Of a stretch of DNA of 64,000 bases, positions 16,133 to 24,980 are shown piece by piece. Under the pieces are notes generated by a model. The model did not search any database. It saw only the letters and a program-made list of their open reading frames with translations, and was not told the DNA's origin. The position numbers and the translations under genes are program-made. Source of the DNA: Kribbella pratensis (GTDB taxonomy: Bacteria > Actinomycetota > Actinomycetes > Propionibacteriales > Kribbellaceae); the NCBI RefSeq assembly GCF_004365355.1, contig NZ_SODP01000002.1:2105846-2169845 (forward strand), given 5' to 3'. How positions within the stretch are numbered: position 1 is the stretch's first letter; every line of letters starts with the position of its first letter.

Positions 16133-16189
16133 GCAACTGCTCCTTGCCGTGGCGGACGGGGGGTCCTGGGTAGATCAGGCGATGCTCTG

Positions 16190-16519
16190 TCAGTCCGTGA
16201 AGGCCGCCAGCTCCTTCAGCAGCGCTGCCTTCGGCTTGGCGCCGACGATGGACTTGGCCAGCTCACCGTTCACGTAGACGTTGATCGTAGGGATACCGGT
16301 GACCTTGTAGTTGCTCGGGGTGACCGGGTTCTCGTCGACGTTCATCTTCAGGAAGGTGATCTTGTCGCTGTGGTCCTGCGCCAGCTCCTCCAGGATCGGC
16401 GAGACCTGGCGGCACGGGCCACACCACTCGGCCCAGAAGTCCACCAGCACCGGCTTGTCGCTCTTCAGCACGGTCTGGTCGAACTCGGAGTCGGTGACGG
16501 CATTCATCTTCTCGCCCAT
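16190..16519 (-). CDS. trxA: Thioredoxin
   Basis: 109-aa cytoplasmic thioredoxin that reduces protein disulfides using electrons from TrxB. The active site WCGPC is at 32-36, the cis-proline loop is TGIPTINVY, and the conserved FWAEWCGPC and PILEELAQ helix are present. AAGGAG stands 8 bases before the ATG at 16519. It lies 32 bases after trxB on the same strand; the pair forms an operon, with the CwlM-like gene following. Confidence 0.96.
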   Translation of the reverse strand: MGEKMNAVTDSEFDQTVLKSDKPVLVDFWAEWCGPCRQVSPILEELAQDHSDKITFLKMNVDENPVTPSNYKVTGIPTINVYVNGELAKSIVGAKPKAALLKELAAFTD

Positions 16520-16551
16520 GGGCGTATCTCCTTCAGTGGTTTTGAGTCAGG

Positions 16552-17532
16552 TCAGACAGAGACAGGCTGGGTGCTGGCGGCCGCGTGCTCCGCGTCCTCC
16601 AGAGTGGCCAGGTAGCGCTCGGCATCCAGAGCCGCGGCACAGCCGGTGCCGGCCGCGGTGATTGCCTGCCGGTAGGTGTGGTCGACGAGGTCGCCGGCCG
16701 CGAACACGCCGCGCAAGTTGGTCTCGGTGCTGTCCGGCTTGACCAGCACGTAGCCCTCTTCGTCCAGGTCGACCTGGCCCTTGACCAGCTCGGAGCGCGG
16801 GTCGTGCCCGATCGCGATGAACAGGCCGGTCGCCGGCAGCTCACGGGCCTCGCCGGTCTCGGTGTCCTTCAGCGTCAGGTGGGTCAGCTTGTCCTCACCG
16901 TGGATCTTGTCGACGGCGGAGTTCCAGTGGAACTCGATCTTGTCGTTCGCGAAGGCACGGTCGGCCATGATCTTCGAGGCCCGCAGCTCGCCGCGGCGGT
17001 GCACCAGGTGCACCTTCTTCGCGAACTTGGTCAGGAAGGTCGCCTCCTCGACGGCGGAGTCGCCACCGCCGACGACCGCGATCTCGTGCTCGCGGAAGAA
17101 GAAGCCGTCACAGGTCGCACACCAGGACACACCGTGCCCGGAGAGCCGGTCCTCGTCGGCCAGGCCGAGCTTGCGGTAGCCCGAACCCATGGCCAGGATC
17201 ACGGTCTTGGCCCGGTGCTCGACGCCCGCCGAGTCGGTGACCACCTTGACGTCGCCGGTCAGGTCGACCTTGATGACGTCGTCCGGCACCAGCTCCGCGC
17301 CGAAGCGCTCGGCCTGGGTGCGCATCTCGTCCATCAGGGCCGGGCCCATGATGCCCTGCGAGAAGCCGGGGAAGTTCTCCACCTCGGTGGTGTTCATCAG
17401 CGCGCCACCGGCGGTCACGGAGCCTTCGAACACCAACGGCTCCAGTGCCGCGCGAGCGGCGTACACGGCGGCCGTGTAACCGGCCGGCCCGGAGCCGACG
17501 ATGATGACGTTGCGAACTGTGGAGTCGCTCAT
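16552..17532 (-). CDS. trxB: Thioredoxin-disulfide reductase
   Basis: NADPH- and FAD-dependent reductase of thioredoxin, 326 aa. The FAD-binding GSGPAGYTAAVYA starts at 14, the redox-active CATC is at 138-141, and the NADPH-binding motif VVGGGDSAVEEA is at about 153-164. The C-terminal FAD motif is FAAGDLVDHTYRQAITAAGTG. In Streptomyces and Mycobacterium this operon is induced by disulfide stress through SigR or SigM-type factors; the nearby sigM makes related control plausible here. Confidence 0.96.
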   Translation of the reverse strand: MSDSTVRNVIIVGSGPAGYTAAVYAARAALEPLVFEGSVTAGGALMNTTEVENFPGFSQGIMGPALMDEMRTQAERFGAELVPDDVIKVDLTGDVKVVTDSAGVEHRAKTVILAMGSGYRKLGLADEDRLSGHGVSWCATCDGFFFREHEIAVVGGGDSAVEEATFLTKFAKKVHLVHRRGELRASKIMADRAFANDKIEFHWNSAVDKIHGEDKLTHLTLKDTETGEARELPATGLFIAIGHDPRSELVKGQVDLDEEGYVLVKPDSTETNLRGVFAAGDLVDHTYRQAITAAGTGCAAALDAERYLATLEDAEHAAASTQPVSV

Positions 17533-17605
17533 TCAGGCGTTCCTCGGGGAGTCGAGATTGGTACGTCGTACTCAACGGATCCTAGAGGCCGTCCATTCCC
17601 ACGGT

Positions 17606-17626
17606 ACCCACCCCGTGAGGGTGGGT
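17606..17626 (-). terminator. Hairpin after the sigM/anti-sigma operon
   Basis: A perfect 8-bp stem (ACCCACCC / GGGTGGGT) with a 5-base loop starts just after the stop of the anti-sigma gene and lies before the trxB promoter region. It probably separates the two minus-strand operons. Confidence 0.6.
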
Positions 17627-17628
17627 CG

Positions 17629-18390
17629 TCATCGGTTGCGCAGTGTCACCGTGGTGTCGTAGAACGGGCTGGCAACTCCGCCCGGCTCGCTACATCCGGT
17701 GACCGCGAACACCTGGATGTCGCGCGGTGAACCGCCCTGCAGACCGATGATCGTGGCCCGCTTGCCGTCGATCTTGGCGGGCTGGACCAGCCGGACGTTC
17801 GGGTTCGGCCGGCCGGACGCGAACGTGCGGGCACAGGCCTGCTCGGCCGCCGAGCCGTGCATGATCGCGCCCGGGTTGTGCTCGAGCCACTGCTGGATCT
17901 GCGGGCCGAGGTCGTTGGTGGTGATCGTCACCGCGTCCGCGGGCGGGGAGTTCTGGTCGGTGCTCGCCGCGCCTTCGTTGGCGTTGTCCTTCGTCGCGAA
18001 CACCACGCCGACGCCGATCGCGGCAATCAGTACGACGCCGGCCGCCGCGCCGAGCAGCTTCGGCAGGTGGCGGCGGGGCTCCTCGCGGATCTGGGCCAAC
18101 GAGTGCACGCCCACCGTCGAGGCGCGCAGTACCGATTCCGACACGATGACGGCGTCCAGGTGCTCGGCGACGTCGGTCGGCATCGGGATGTCCGCACGAC
18201 CCTCCTCGGCGAGGTCCTCGGACAGCTTCACGAGAGCGTCGTACGTCTGCTGGCACTCGGGGCACGCCTTCACATGCTCACGAGCGCGGTGTGCCTCGGG
18301 CGCAGGCAGCAGGTTCTCGATCAGATCGGCGATCGTGTCCGTGTCCAGGTGCTCGAGGTGCTCACTGGTCGGCAGACCGGATTCGGTCAT
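17629..18390 (-). CDS. Membrane-anchored zinc-finger anti-sigma factor (RsmA-like, for SigM)
   Basis: 253-aa protein with the cytoplasmic ZAS signature H-x3-C-x2-C at H39, C43 and C46, which binds ECF sigma factors. A transmembrane helix follows at about 113-135 (LLGAAAGVVLIAAIGVGVVFA), then an extracytoplasmic domain with two Cys residues (QACAR and VTGCSEP) that could form a disulfide. It follows sigM on the same strand, as in the SigM-RsmA pair of Mycobacterium. The ATG at 18390 is used because GGAGG lies 9 bases upstream; the longer GTG start at 18408 would consume that site. Confidence 0.88.
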   Translation of the reverse strand: MTESGLPTSEHLEHLDTDTIADLIENLLPAPEAHRAREHVKACPECQQTYDALVKLSEDLAEEGRADIPMPTDVAEHLDAVIVSESVLRASTVGVHSLAQIREEPRRHLPKLLGAAAGVVLIAAIGVGVVFATKDNANEGAASTDQNSPPADAVTITTNDLGPQIQQWLEHNPGAIMHGSAAEQACARTFASGRPNPNVRLVQPAKIDGKRATIIGLQGGSPRDIQVFAVTGCSEPGGVASPFYDTTVTLRNR

Positions 18391-18507
18391 CGGGGCTCGC
18401 CTCCTCACAGGAGGTATGCGGCGGCGTGATCATATGAAGCTCCGGGTCGAAGACAGATGCAGTCAGGTCGCCAGAGGCAGGCGACCTCGCTTCGACGGAG
18501 TACCCGT

Positions 18508-19224
18508 TCATTCGGTTCCCACCGCTTCCGCGGCGGATTCTTCCGGTACGTCGGACGCCCGCGTCGTCTGCCAGTGCCGCAGCAGCGGGAGGAGCTTGGC
18601 GCGGCCGCGGGCGCAGCGGGACTTGACCGTGCCGGGAGCACAGTCGAGGATCGCCGCCGCCTCCTCGATCGAGTAGCCCTCCATGTCGACCAGGACCAGC
18701 GCGGCGCGCTGGTCCTCGTTGATCTGCTTGAGCGCGTTGAGCACGTCCAGCCGCCGCTCCCGGACCTCGGCCGGGTCCTCCTCCGACGGTCCGGCCAGCT
18801 CGGCGGCGCGGTCCTCGTCCTCGGGCAGCGGGTCGGCCGCCCGCACCTGGCGGCGGCGGATCCGGTCGAGACAGGCGTTGACCACGATCCGGTGCAACCA
18901 GGTCGTCACCTTCGCGTCCCCGCGGAACGAGTCGGCCCGCCGGAACGCCGAGATGAACGCCTCCTGCAACGCGTCGGCCGCCTCCTCGGGCTCACCCAGG
19001 GTGCGGATCGCGACCGCCCACATCCGGTCCCGATGCCGCTTGACCAGGAACCCGAACGAGTCCGGGTTGCCGGCCACGTGCATCCGGAGCAGCTCGTGGT
19101 CGTCGAGCTGGTCGTAACTCGTCGGCGCACCGGTGTGGGCAGCCTGAGTCACCGGTTCGCCGGCGTCGATGCGCGGGACGTCCGGGCGGGGCGGCTGGTC
19201 GCCCGAGTCCAGGTGGGCCGTCAT
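18508..19224 (-). CDS. sigM: ECF RNA polymerase sigma factor SigM
   Basis: 238-aa ECF sigma factor. Region 2 runs from about 45 to 110 (DSFGFLVKRHRDRMWAVAIRTLG, then ADALQEAFISAFRRADSFRG and WLHRIVVNACLDRIRRR). Region 4 (about 155-215) contains EGYSIEEAAAILDCAPGTVKSR. The ~40-residue N-terminal and ~30-residue C-terminal extensions are low-complexity. The stop side is followed by the anti-sigma gene, and the start overlaps the pseudokinase stop by 4 bases. Position between murJ and trxB matches Rv3911. Confidence 0.93.
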   Translation of the reverse strand: MTAHLDSGDQPPRPDVPRIDAGEPVTQAAHTGAPTSYDQLDDHELLRMHVAGNPDSFGFLVKRHRDRMWAVAIRTLGEPEEAADALQEAFISAFRRADSFRGDAKVTTWLHRIVVNACLDRIRRRQVRAADPLPEDEDRAAELAGPSEEDPAEVRERRLDVLNALKQINEDQRAALVLVDMEGYSIEEAAAILDCAPGTVKSRCARGRAKLLPLLRHWQTTRASDVPEESAAEAVGTE

Positions 19225-20885
19225 TTCTGGATCGAGACCTCCGAGATGGTGCCCCGGTACTTACCGCCGCTGTCCTTCGGCAGCTTGGTCAGCCAGACGA
19301 GCACGTACCGCGTCTCGGTCGGCGCCGAGGGGGTGAGATTCACCGTACCCTCGGGCTGGTCCGCTTGGGTGGCGACGGGCTTCCAGCCGTCGACCGTTGT
19401 CGGCGACGTGTTGGGGTCGGCCTTCGGGACCATCAGCTGGAGGCTCGTGTCGTCGCCTTGCACCGCCACCGCGACCTTCGACACGGTGGTCGGTGCGCCG
19501 AGGTCGTAGATGATGCCGACGCCGGGCTTCTGGCCGCCGAGGTTCGCCTTGCTGTACGACATCGTCGTCCAGGTCGTGCTCGCCTTGCCGTCGTACGTGT
19601 TCGGCACGTCCTCCGGGTGCTCCTCGCCGTTGCCGTCCGGCTTCGGGTCGAAGTCCTTGGCGCCGACGATCTTGGCCTGGCCGCCGGTCGCCGACGGTGT
19701 TGTGCTGGTCTGCGGCGGGGCACTGCTCTTCGCGCCGCCGCTGTTGTTGTCCTGGTCGTTGTTCATCGCGCCCTTGAGCAGGAACTGCGCCATCGCGATC
19801 ACCGACAGCAGCGCGAGGATCGCGAGCAGGATGAGGATCCGGCCGCCCCAGGAACCCTTCGGCTTCGGCTCGTCGTGCCGACGCCGGCCGTTCCCGTTCG
19901 ACGGCGGGGGAGGTTGGCGGCGGACCGGGCGCGTCTCGGCCGCGGCGTTGTACGCCGGCTGCGGCTGGCGGTACCCGTTCGGCTCGGCGTCGTACGTCGG
20001 CTGCGGGGTCGGATCGAGCGCCGGCGGCCCGGGCTGTGGCACCACCTGCGTGGCGTCGTCGATGCTGCCGTTCTGCCGGGCGACCTGGACGGTCTCGTCC
20101 ATCTGGTTCGGCGGCTCGTGCGAGCTGCCGACGACTCCGGACAGCGCGGCGGACAGACCGGCCGCGCTGGTGATCGGCGGGGCGTGGTGCCGGGGCGGGT
20201 CGCCCAGCAGCCGGTCGCTGATGTCGTCCAGCGAGCGCGGTACGCCGGCTCGCACCTGGCGTGGGCTCAGCAGCCGGCCGTGCTCGACAGGCGCGGGCTG
20301 GAGCCCCCAGGCCGGCGCCGGACCGGGCCAGCGTCCGGTCAGGGATGCGAACAGCAGCTCGCCCAGGGCGTGGACGTCCTCTTCGGGAGAGCCCGCTCCG
20401 GACGAGCGCAGAGCCGCCTCGGTGGCGACGCCGACGACCTTGATCGCGCCGGCGTCGGTGATGATCACAGTCGCCGGGCTGATCGCTCCGTGCGCGTATC
20501 CGGTGCGATGCAGGTTCTCCAGCGCTTCGGAGACCTCACGGGCCAGCCAGCCCGCCTGCTGCCCGGTCAACGGACCGGTCCCGAGCATGCGCTCCAGGGA
20601 ACGCCCGCCTGCCCACTCGCGGACGCAGTACGTCACGCCGTCGTGCATGTCGCAGTCGAGCACCCGCAGGAACCGCGGATCGTTCGCGGCGGCGGCCCGG
20701 CGGGCGGCGTCGAACAGCAGGTTCGTCCGCGGGTCACCGACCGGCAGTACGTCGACGACGACGGCGCGGCTGAGGACCTCGTCCACGGCCCGCCACACCC
20801 GCGCACCGTCGATCTCTGCCAGCAACTCGGCGATCCGGTACCGCCCGGCCAACAGGGCACCAGGACTCACGGTCTGGTTCGACAC
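19221..20885 (-). CDS. Membrane pseudokinase with extracellular discoidin-like domain
   Basis: About 555 aa. Residues 10-250 have the fold of a Ser/Thr kinase (LLAGRYRIAELLAEIDGARVWRA), but the catalytic residues are lost. The VAxK lysine site reads VVVDVLP, the HRD loop reads AHGAIS (131-136) and DFG is replaced by VGVAT. A linker at 250-345 holds two acidic-threonine motifs, DETVQV and DDATQVV, that look like FHA ligands (inference). One transmembrane helix (~348-370) leads to a discoidin-like outer domain (~405-555). This equals the C-terminal half of mycobacterial MviN, encoded here as a separate gene after murJ. Start GTG 20885 with AAGGAGGG upstream; ATG starts at 20966 and near 20933 are alternatives. 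Confidence 0.85.
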   Translation of the reverse strand: MSNQTVSPGALLAGRYRIAELLAEIDGARVWRAVDEVLSRAVVVDVLPVGDPRTNLLFDAARRAAAANDPRFLRVLDCDMHDGVTYCVREWAGGRSLERMLGTGPLTGQQAGWLAREVSEALENLHRTGYAHGAISPATVIITDAGAIKVVGVATEAALRSSGAGSPEEDVHALGELLFASLTGRWPGPAPAWGLQPAPVEHGRLLSPRQVRAGVPRSLDDISDRLLGDPPRHHAPPITSAAGLSAALSGVVGSSHEPPNQMDETVQVARQNGSIDDATQVVPQPGPPALDPTPQPTYDAEPNGYRQPQPAYNAAAETRPVRRQPPPPSNGNGRRRHDEPKPKGSWGGRILILLAILALLSVIAMAQFLLKGAMNNDQDNNSGGAKSSAPPQTSTTPSATGGQAKIVGAKDFDPKPDGNGEEHPEDVPNTYDGKASTTWTTMSYSKANLGGQKPGVGIIYDLGAPTTVSKVAVAVQGDDTSLQLMVPKADPNTSPTTVDGWKPVATQADQPEGTVNLTPSAPTETRYVLVWLTKLPKDSGGKYRGTISEVSIQK

Positions 20886-20986
20886 GGTGTCTCTCGCCCT
20901 CCTTGATGCCCCAGCGGCCCTTCGCAGCCCCATGTTAGTGCCCCGCTGACGCGACGCGTGGTGCACGAACGCACAAGCGTTCCGGT

Positions 20987-22633
20987 TCAGCGGCGTACAG
21001 GCAACTTCGATGTGACCATGGACACCACATCATTCACCTCGTGGATACGGAGTACCCGGGACACAGCCGCGTACACCGGGAGCATGACCACTGCCGCGAT
21101 CGCCAGCTCGAGGATCGCGCCGAGCGGTCCGGACCATTCGATCCGGAGGCTCAGCACCCAGATCACCACCCGGGCCGTGCCGGCGCCGGCGACGGCAGCG
21201 ATCACCATCGCCAGCAGCGGAAGGCCGATCCCCGAGCCGGGCACGCGCGGCACCCTCCGCCGCAGCACCGGCCGGGAGATCAGTACGGCGACCAGGTAGG
21301 CGAGCGCGTACGCCGCCCCGAGCACCACGCCGCTGAACCGCAGGTGCTCGGCGTCGAGCAGCACGCGGACCCCGATCACGGCCGCGGCGATGTTGGTTGC
21401 CGCGATCACGCATTGCAGGAAGAACGGGGTCTTGGTGTCCTCGAAGGCATAGAACGTGCGGAGCTGGAAGTACTGCACGGTGAACGGCACGATGCCGAGC
21501 GCCAGCGTCATCAATGTGTACGACATCAGCGTCAGGTTGTTCTTACCCGAGCCGTACCCGGCGATCAGCGTGACGATCGGATAGGCGAACGCGATCATCG
21601 CGGCGGCAGCCGGTACGACGATCGCCAGCGTCTGCCGGATCGAACGCGCCGATATCTGGGCCACCGCGGCGGTGTCGCCGTCGGCCGCCAGCGCGGACAT
21701 CTGCGGCAGTGCGGCAGTCGCCAGCGAGACCGTGACGATGCCGTGCGGTACCAGGATGATCAGCATCGCCGTGCTGTACGCGAACAGACCTGCCTTCGCG
21801 CCGACGTCGTGCGAGGCGGTACCCGCGATGGCGAGCCGCGTCACCACCACGAGCGTCACCTGGTTCACCGCCACAAAAAGAACTGTCCAAATGCCCAATC
21901 GGGCAGTGTGACCAAGGCCGGTACCGCGCAGGCCGAACTTCATCCGGTAGTTGTGGCCGCTCGCCCGCAGGTAGGGCAGCAGCACCAGCAGCTGTACGGC
22001 GATGCCGATCGTGTGCCCGAGGCCGAGCAGCAGTTCCTCGCCGTGGCTGTAGGTGGACGGCGGATCGCCGACCCTGTAGATCAGCAGGAAGATCACGATC
22101 GACGCGCACGCGACGACGTTGTTCGCGATCGGCGCCCACATCATCGGCCCGAAGCGGCGCCGCGCGTTCAGCACCTGGCCGACCAGCACGAACGCGCCGT
22201 AGAAGAAGATCTGTGGCAGGCAGAGCCGGACGAACATCACCATCGAGGCACGCTCGGGCGCGCGGGACGGGTCCTTCAGCTCCTCCGGCATGTACAGCCC
22301 GGCGATCGCAGGTGCCAGCACCACGCAGCCGATGGTCACGACCGCCAGGACGACGAAGCCGAAGGTCAGCAGCCGGTTGGTGAAGTCCTGGCCGCCGTCG
22401 TCGTGGTTCTTGATCGCGCGGACCAGCTGCGGGACCAGCACGGTGTTGAACACCCCGCCGGCCAGCAGGATGTAGAGGCTGTTCGGGATCGTGTTCGCGG
22501 CGGTGAAGATGTCGCCGCGCAGCGCGGTGCCGATCGCGGCGGCGAGCAGGGCGATCCGGACGAATCCGAGCAGGCGGGACAGCACAGTTCCGGATGCCAT
22601 CACCGCCGCGGATCGCAGGGTGCGGTCAGCCAT
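20987..22633 (-). CDS. murJ: MurJ/MviN lipid II flippase
   Basis: 548-aa polytopic membrane protein of the MOP superfamily that flips lipid II across the membrane for peptidoglycan synthesis. About 14 hydrophobic segments are visible. Family markers include ASGTVLSRLLGFVRIALLAAAIG at the N-terminus, FTAANTIPNSLYILLAGGVFNTVLVPQLVRA (the MurJ signature with the transport-essential Arg region) and FYAFEDTKTPFFLQ. Unlike the Mycobacterium protein it has no fused kinase-like domain; that part is the next gene. It overlaps the end of the DUF6049 gene by 8 bases. Confidence 0.95.
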   Translation of the reverse strand: MADRTLRSAAVMASGTVLSRLLGFVRIALLAAAIGTALRGDIFTAANTIPNSLYILLAGGVFNTVLVPQLVRAIKNHDDGGQDFTNRLLTFGFVVLAVVTIGCVVLAPAIAGLYMPEELKDPSRAPERASMVMFVRLCLPQIFFYGAFVLVGQVLNARRRFGPMMWAPIANNVVACASIVIFLLIYRVGDPPSTYSHGEELLLGLGHTIGIAVQLLVLLPYLRASGHNYRMKFGLRGTGLGHTARLGIWTVLFVAVNQVTLVVVTRLAIAGTASHDVGAKAGLFAYSTAMLIILVPHGIVTVSLATAALPQMSALAADGDTAAVAQISARSIRQTLAIVVPAAAAMIAFAYPIVTLIAGYGSGKNNLTLMSYTLMTLALGIVPFTVQYFQLRTFYAFEDTKTPFFLQCVIAATNIAAAVIGVRVLLDAEHLRFSGVVLGAAYALAYLVAVLISRPVLRRRVPRVPGSGIGLPLLAMVIAAVAGAGTARVVIWVLSLRIEWSGPLGAILELAIAAVVMLPVYAAVSRVLRIHEVNDVVSMVTSKLPVRR

Positions 22634-24956
22634 CCTTCGAACCGACTCCTTCTTTCAGGGACGCATCCGGAGCCGCAGCTTCGGGTACGCCGTTCGCCTG
22701 GGGGCGATCGTGGGCGGGATCAGCCGTGTCAGCGGGCTCGACGGTAGCTTCTGCCGTGGCTTCGGCGGTGGCCTCGGCGGTCGTTTCGCCGGTCGTTTCG
22801 GCGGTGGGGGCCGGGTTGCGGCGCTCGGTGCGGATCCGGCGGTAGATGCGGACGAACGACGTACCGAACAGCAGGGCGCAGGCGGCGCCGACCAGGATCC
22901 AGCCGACGCTGCCGTACTGGCTGGCCTGGATCAGCAGCTCCTGCGACTTGCCGACCGACTGGCCGCCCGCGGTGACCACCTGGGCGTTGGCGCGGATCAG
23001 ACCGTTCTGCTCGGCGCTCGCGGTGATCCGCGGCGTCCACTTCTGCTTCGGGCCGAGGACAGCGGTCTGCGGCGGGGTGATCTTCAGGTCGGAGCGGTTG
23101 GCGGCGGTGACCTCGATGCCGACCCGGACCGACCATTCGGTGTCGTTGGTGATGGTCAGCGGGAACGTGCCTTTGCTGCCGGCCAGATTGACCTTGATCT
23201 CCTTGCGCAGACCGCGGTCGACGCTGGCGTTGACGAGGTGCACCTTGCCGAGCTGCTGGTTCGCCGAGCCGAGCTCGATCGCCGCGAAGTGCCGGGCCTC
23301 GTCCGGGTGGCCGTTCCAGCCGGCCGACGTGGACCGCAGCAGTGCGTTCCTCATCACTTCGGGCAGCGCGTTCTCGTCGACGAGCAGGTTCTGCATCGTG
23401 CTGGTCGCGGTGTCGAGGTCCCGGACGCTGCTCAGCTGCGTCTCGGTCAGCACCCCGTTGGTCTGCGCCGCCTTCGGTGCTCTGGCGACCTGCGGCCTCG
23501 GATTGCTCGCCACGACCGTGTTGACGTCGGTTGCCTTGATCCACGGCAGTGACAGGCTCGCGGCCAGCTGTGCGGTCGCAGCACTGTCGTTGTCCCAGCC
23601 GCGGGGCGGCAGGACGACTACCGAGGCGGCGCGGCCCTTGCCGCTGGCGGCGATCAGCGCGGTCTCGGCTGCGAAGCGCTGGCGGACCTGCAGCGGGCTG
23701 GAGGCGGTCTCCTGGTCCGGTCCGCCGCTGGTGAGCGACGAGTCGGCGATGACGGTCCGTACCAAGGTGTCAGGGCCCGGTGTGATCACGTCGTACACCG
23801 GGGTCGACGTAAGCACCGGCCGGGCCTTGGCGGACCAGGAGGAGCTGCTGACCAGGTTCAGGTCGCTCTCACTCGCGCCGGCGAAGCCGCCCGATGCCGC
23901 GCCCAGGTAGCGACCGGCTGCGGCGCCTCCCTCGAGCAACAAGCCGTTGGTGAACGAGGCCGGCACCTCGACGCTGCCGGACAAGGCGTAGCCCTGGGTC
24001 GTCTGTCGGGCCCGAGCGACCAGATTCTTCAGCGGGTCGCCCGAATCCAGCAGTCCGGCGACATCAGGGTCGCCGTACGGAAGCAGGATGACCTGGCTGC
24101 CGTGGGCGCGGGTGACGTCGAAGTCCTTCAACCACGCCGCCGCGTCGGATTGTCCGGCGCCCGGAGTGGACTCGCCGTTCTGACCGAGGATGACGTAGCC
24201 CTTCGCCATCTGCCGGATCTCGTCGAGCATCGCCGGGTCGAGCAGCCAGGTGACCTTGCGCTCCTTGCCGAGCGCGAGCAGGCGGCCCAGCGAGCCGGTC
24301 GGTGCCAGCGCCTGGGCGAGGGAGTCGTTGGCGAAGTTCCGGCCGCCAAGCTGGGTCGGGCGGTGCCGGAGCGGGATGACGAGCGCGGTGTCGACGGTGC
24401 GGGCCAACGGCGTCGTACCCGCCACCGGCATCAGCGTGCGGGCCCGGCCGGCCATGATCCGGGAGCTGTTCGGCGGCTCGCCGCGGAACGTGACACCGAC
24501 GACGTATACGCCGGTCTGGTCCTGGATCCGCCACTCCTTCCACGGCACGGTGAGCGAGAACTCGACGGTCTGCTTCGGCGCCAGCGGCTGGTCGAACGGC
24601 TTGAAGGTCTGCGGGTCGTTGGTCAGGTTGGTACAGCTGTCCCGGTCGTTCATCGGGACGTTCTGCTCGGTCGGGATCGCGTCGACGGCGGCGGTGCTCG
24701 CGAGCCGGGTGCGGTCGATACAGGCCAGCGCCTGCGGATCGCTGAACGTCACCGAGCTGGTGTTGGTCACCCGGCCCTTGATCACCACCGGTTGGCCCGG
24801 CTTCGGCGCGACCGGGTCGAACGAGTCGATCGTGACCTGGACGGCCGGATCGTCGGCCGGTACGGCGTCGGCCGGAGCGCCCAGAGTCGCTGCCGAAGCA
24901 GCAACCAGCAGGCACGCGCCGACCACCGCGGAAGGCCTCAGTCGCCGTCTGAACAC
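22626..24956 (-). CDS. DUF6049 secreted, membrane-anchored protein
   Basis: 776-aa protein of the DUF6049 family, equivalent in position to Rv3909. A signal peptide (about 1-31, LRPSAVVGACLLVAASAATLGAP broken by small residues) is followed by a large extracytoplasmic region with immunoglobulin-like beta segments at the start and end. A C-terminal transmembrane helix lies near 690-712 (GWILVGAACALLFGTSF), then an acidic, Ala/Thr/Glu-rich cytoplasmic tail with TTAEAT-type repeats. It is translated together with murJ, so a role in cell-wall assembly is likely, but no activity is known. Confidence 0.88.
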   Translation of the reverse strand: MFRRRLRPSAVVGACLLVAASAATLGAPADAVPADDPAVQVTIDSFDPVAPKPGQPVVIKGRVTNTSSVTFSDPQALACIDRTRLASTAAVDAIPTEQNVPMNDRDSCTNLTNDPQTFKPFDQPLAPKQTVEFSLTVPWKEWRIQDQTGVYVVGVTFRGEPPNSSRIMAGRARTLMPVAGTTPLARTVDTALVIPLRHRPTQLGGRNFANDSLAQALAPTGSLGRLLALGKERKVTWLLDPAMLDEIRQMAKGYVILGQNGESTPGAGQSDAAAWLKDFDVTRAHGSQVILLPYGDPDVAGLLDSGDPLKNLVARARQTTQGYALSGSVEVPASFTNGLLLEGGAAAGRYLGAASGGFAGASESDLNLVSSSSWSAKARPVLTSTPVYDVITPGPDTLVRTVIADSSLTSGGPDQETASSPLQVRQRFAAETALIAASGKGRAASVVVLPPRGWDNDSAATAQLAASLSLPWIKATDVNTVVASNPRPQVARAPKAAQTNGVLTETQLSSVRDLDTATSTMQNLLVDENALPEVMRNALLRSTSAGWNGHPDEARHFAAIELGSANQQLGKVHLVNASVDRGLRKEIKVNLAGSKGTFPLTITNDTEWSVRVGIEVTAANRSDLKITPPQTAVLGPKQKWTPRITASAEQNGLIRANAQVVTAGGQSVGKSQELLIQASQYGSVGWILVGAACALLFGTSFVRIYRRIRTERRNPAPTAETTGETTAEATAEATAEATVEPADTADPAHDRPQANGVPEAAAPDASLKEGVGSKDG

Positions 24957-24980
24957 GCCGTCACCGTAACCTAGTTCCCC

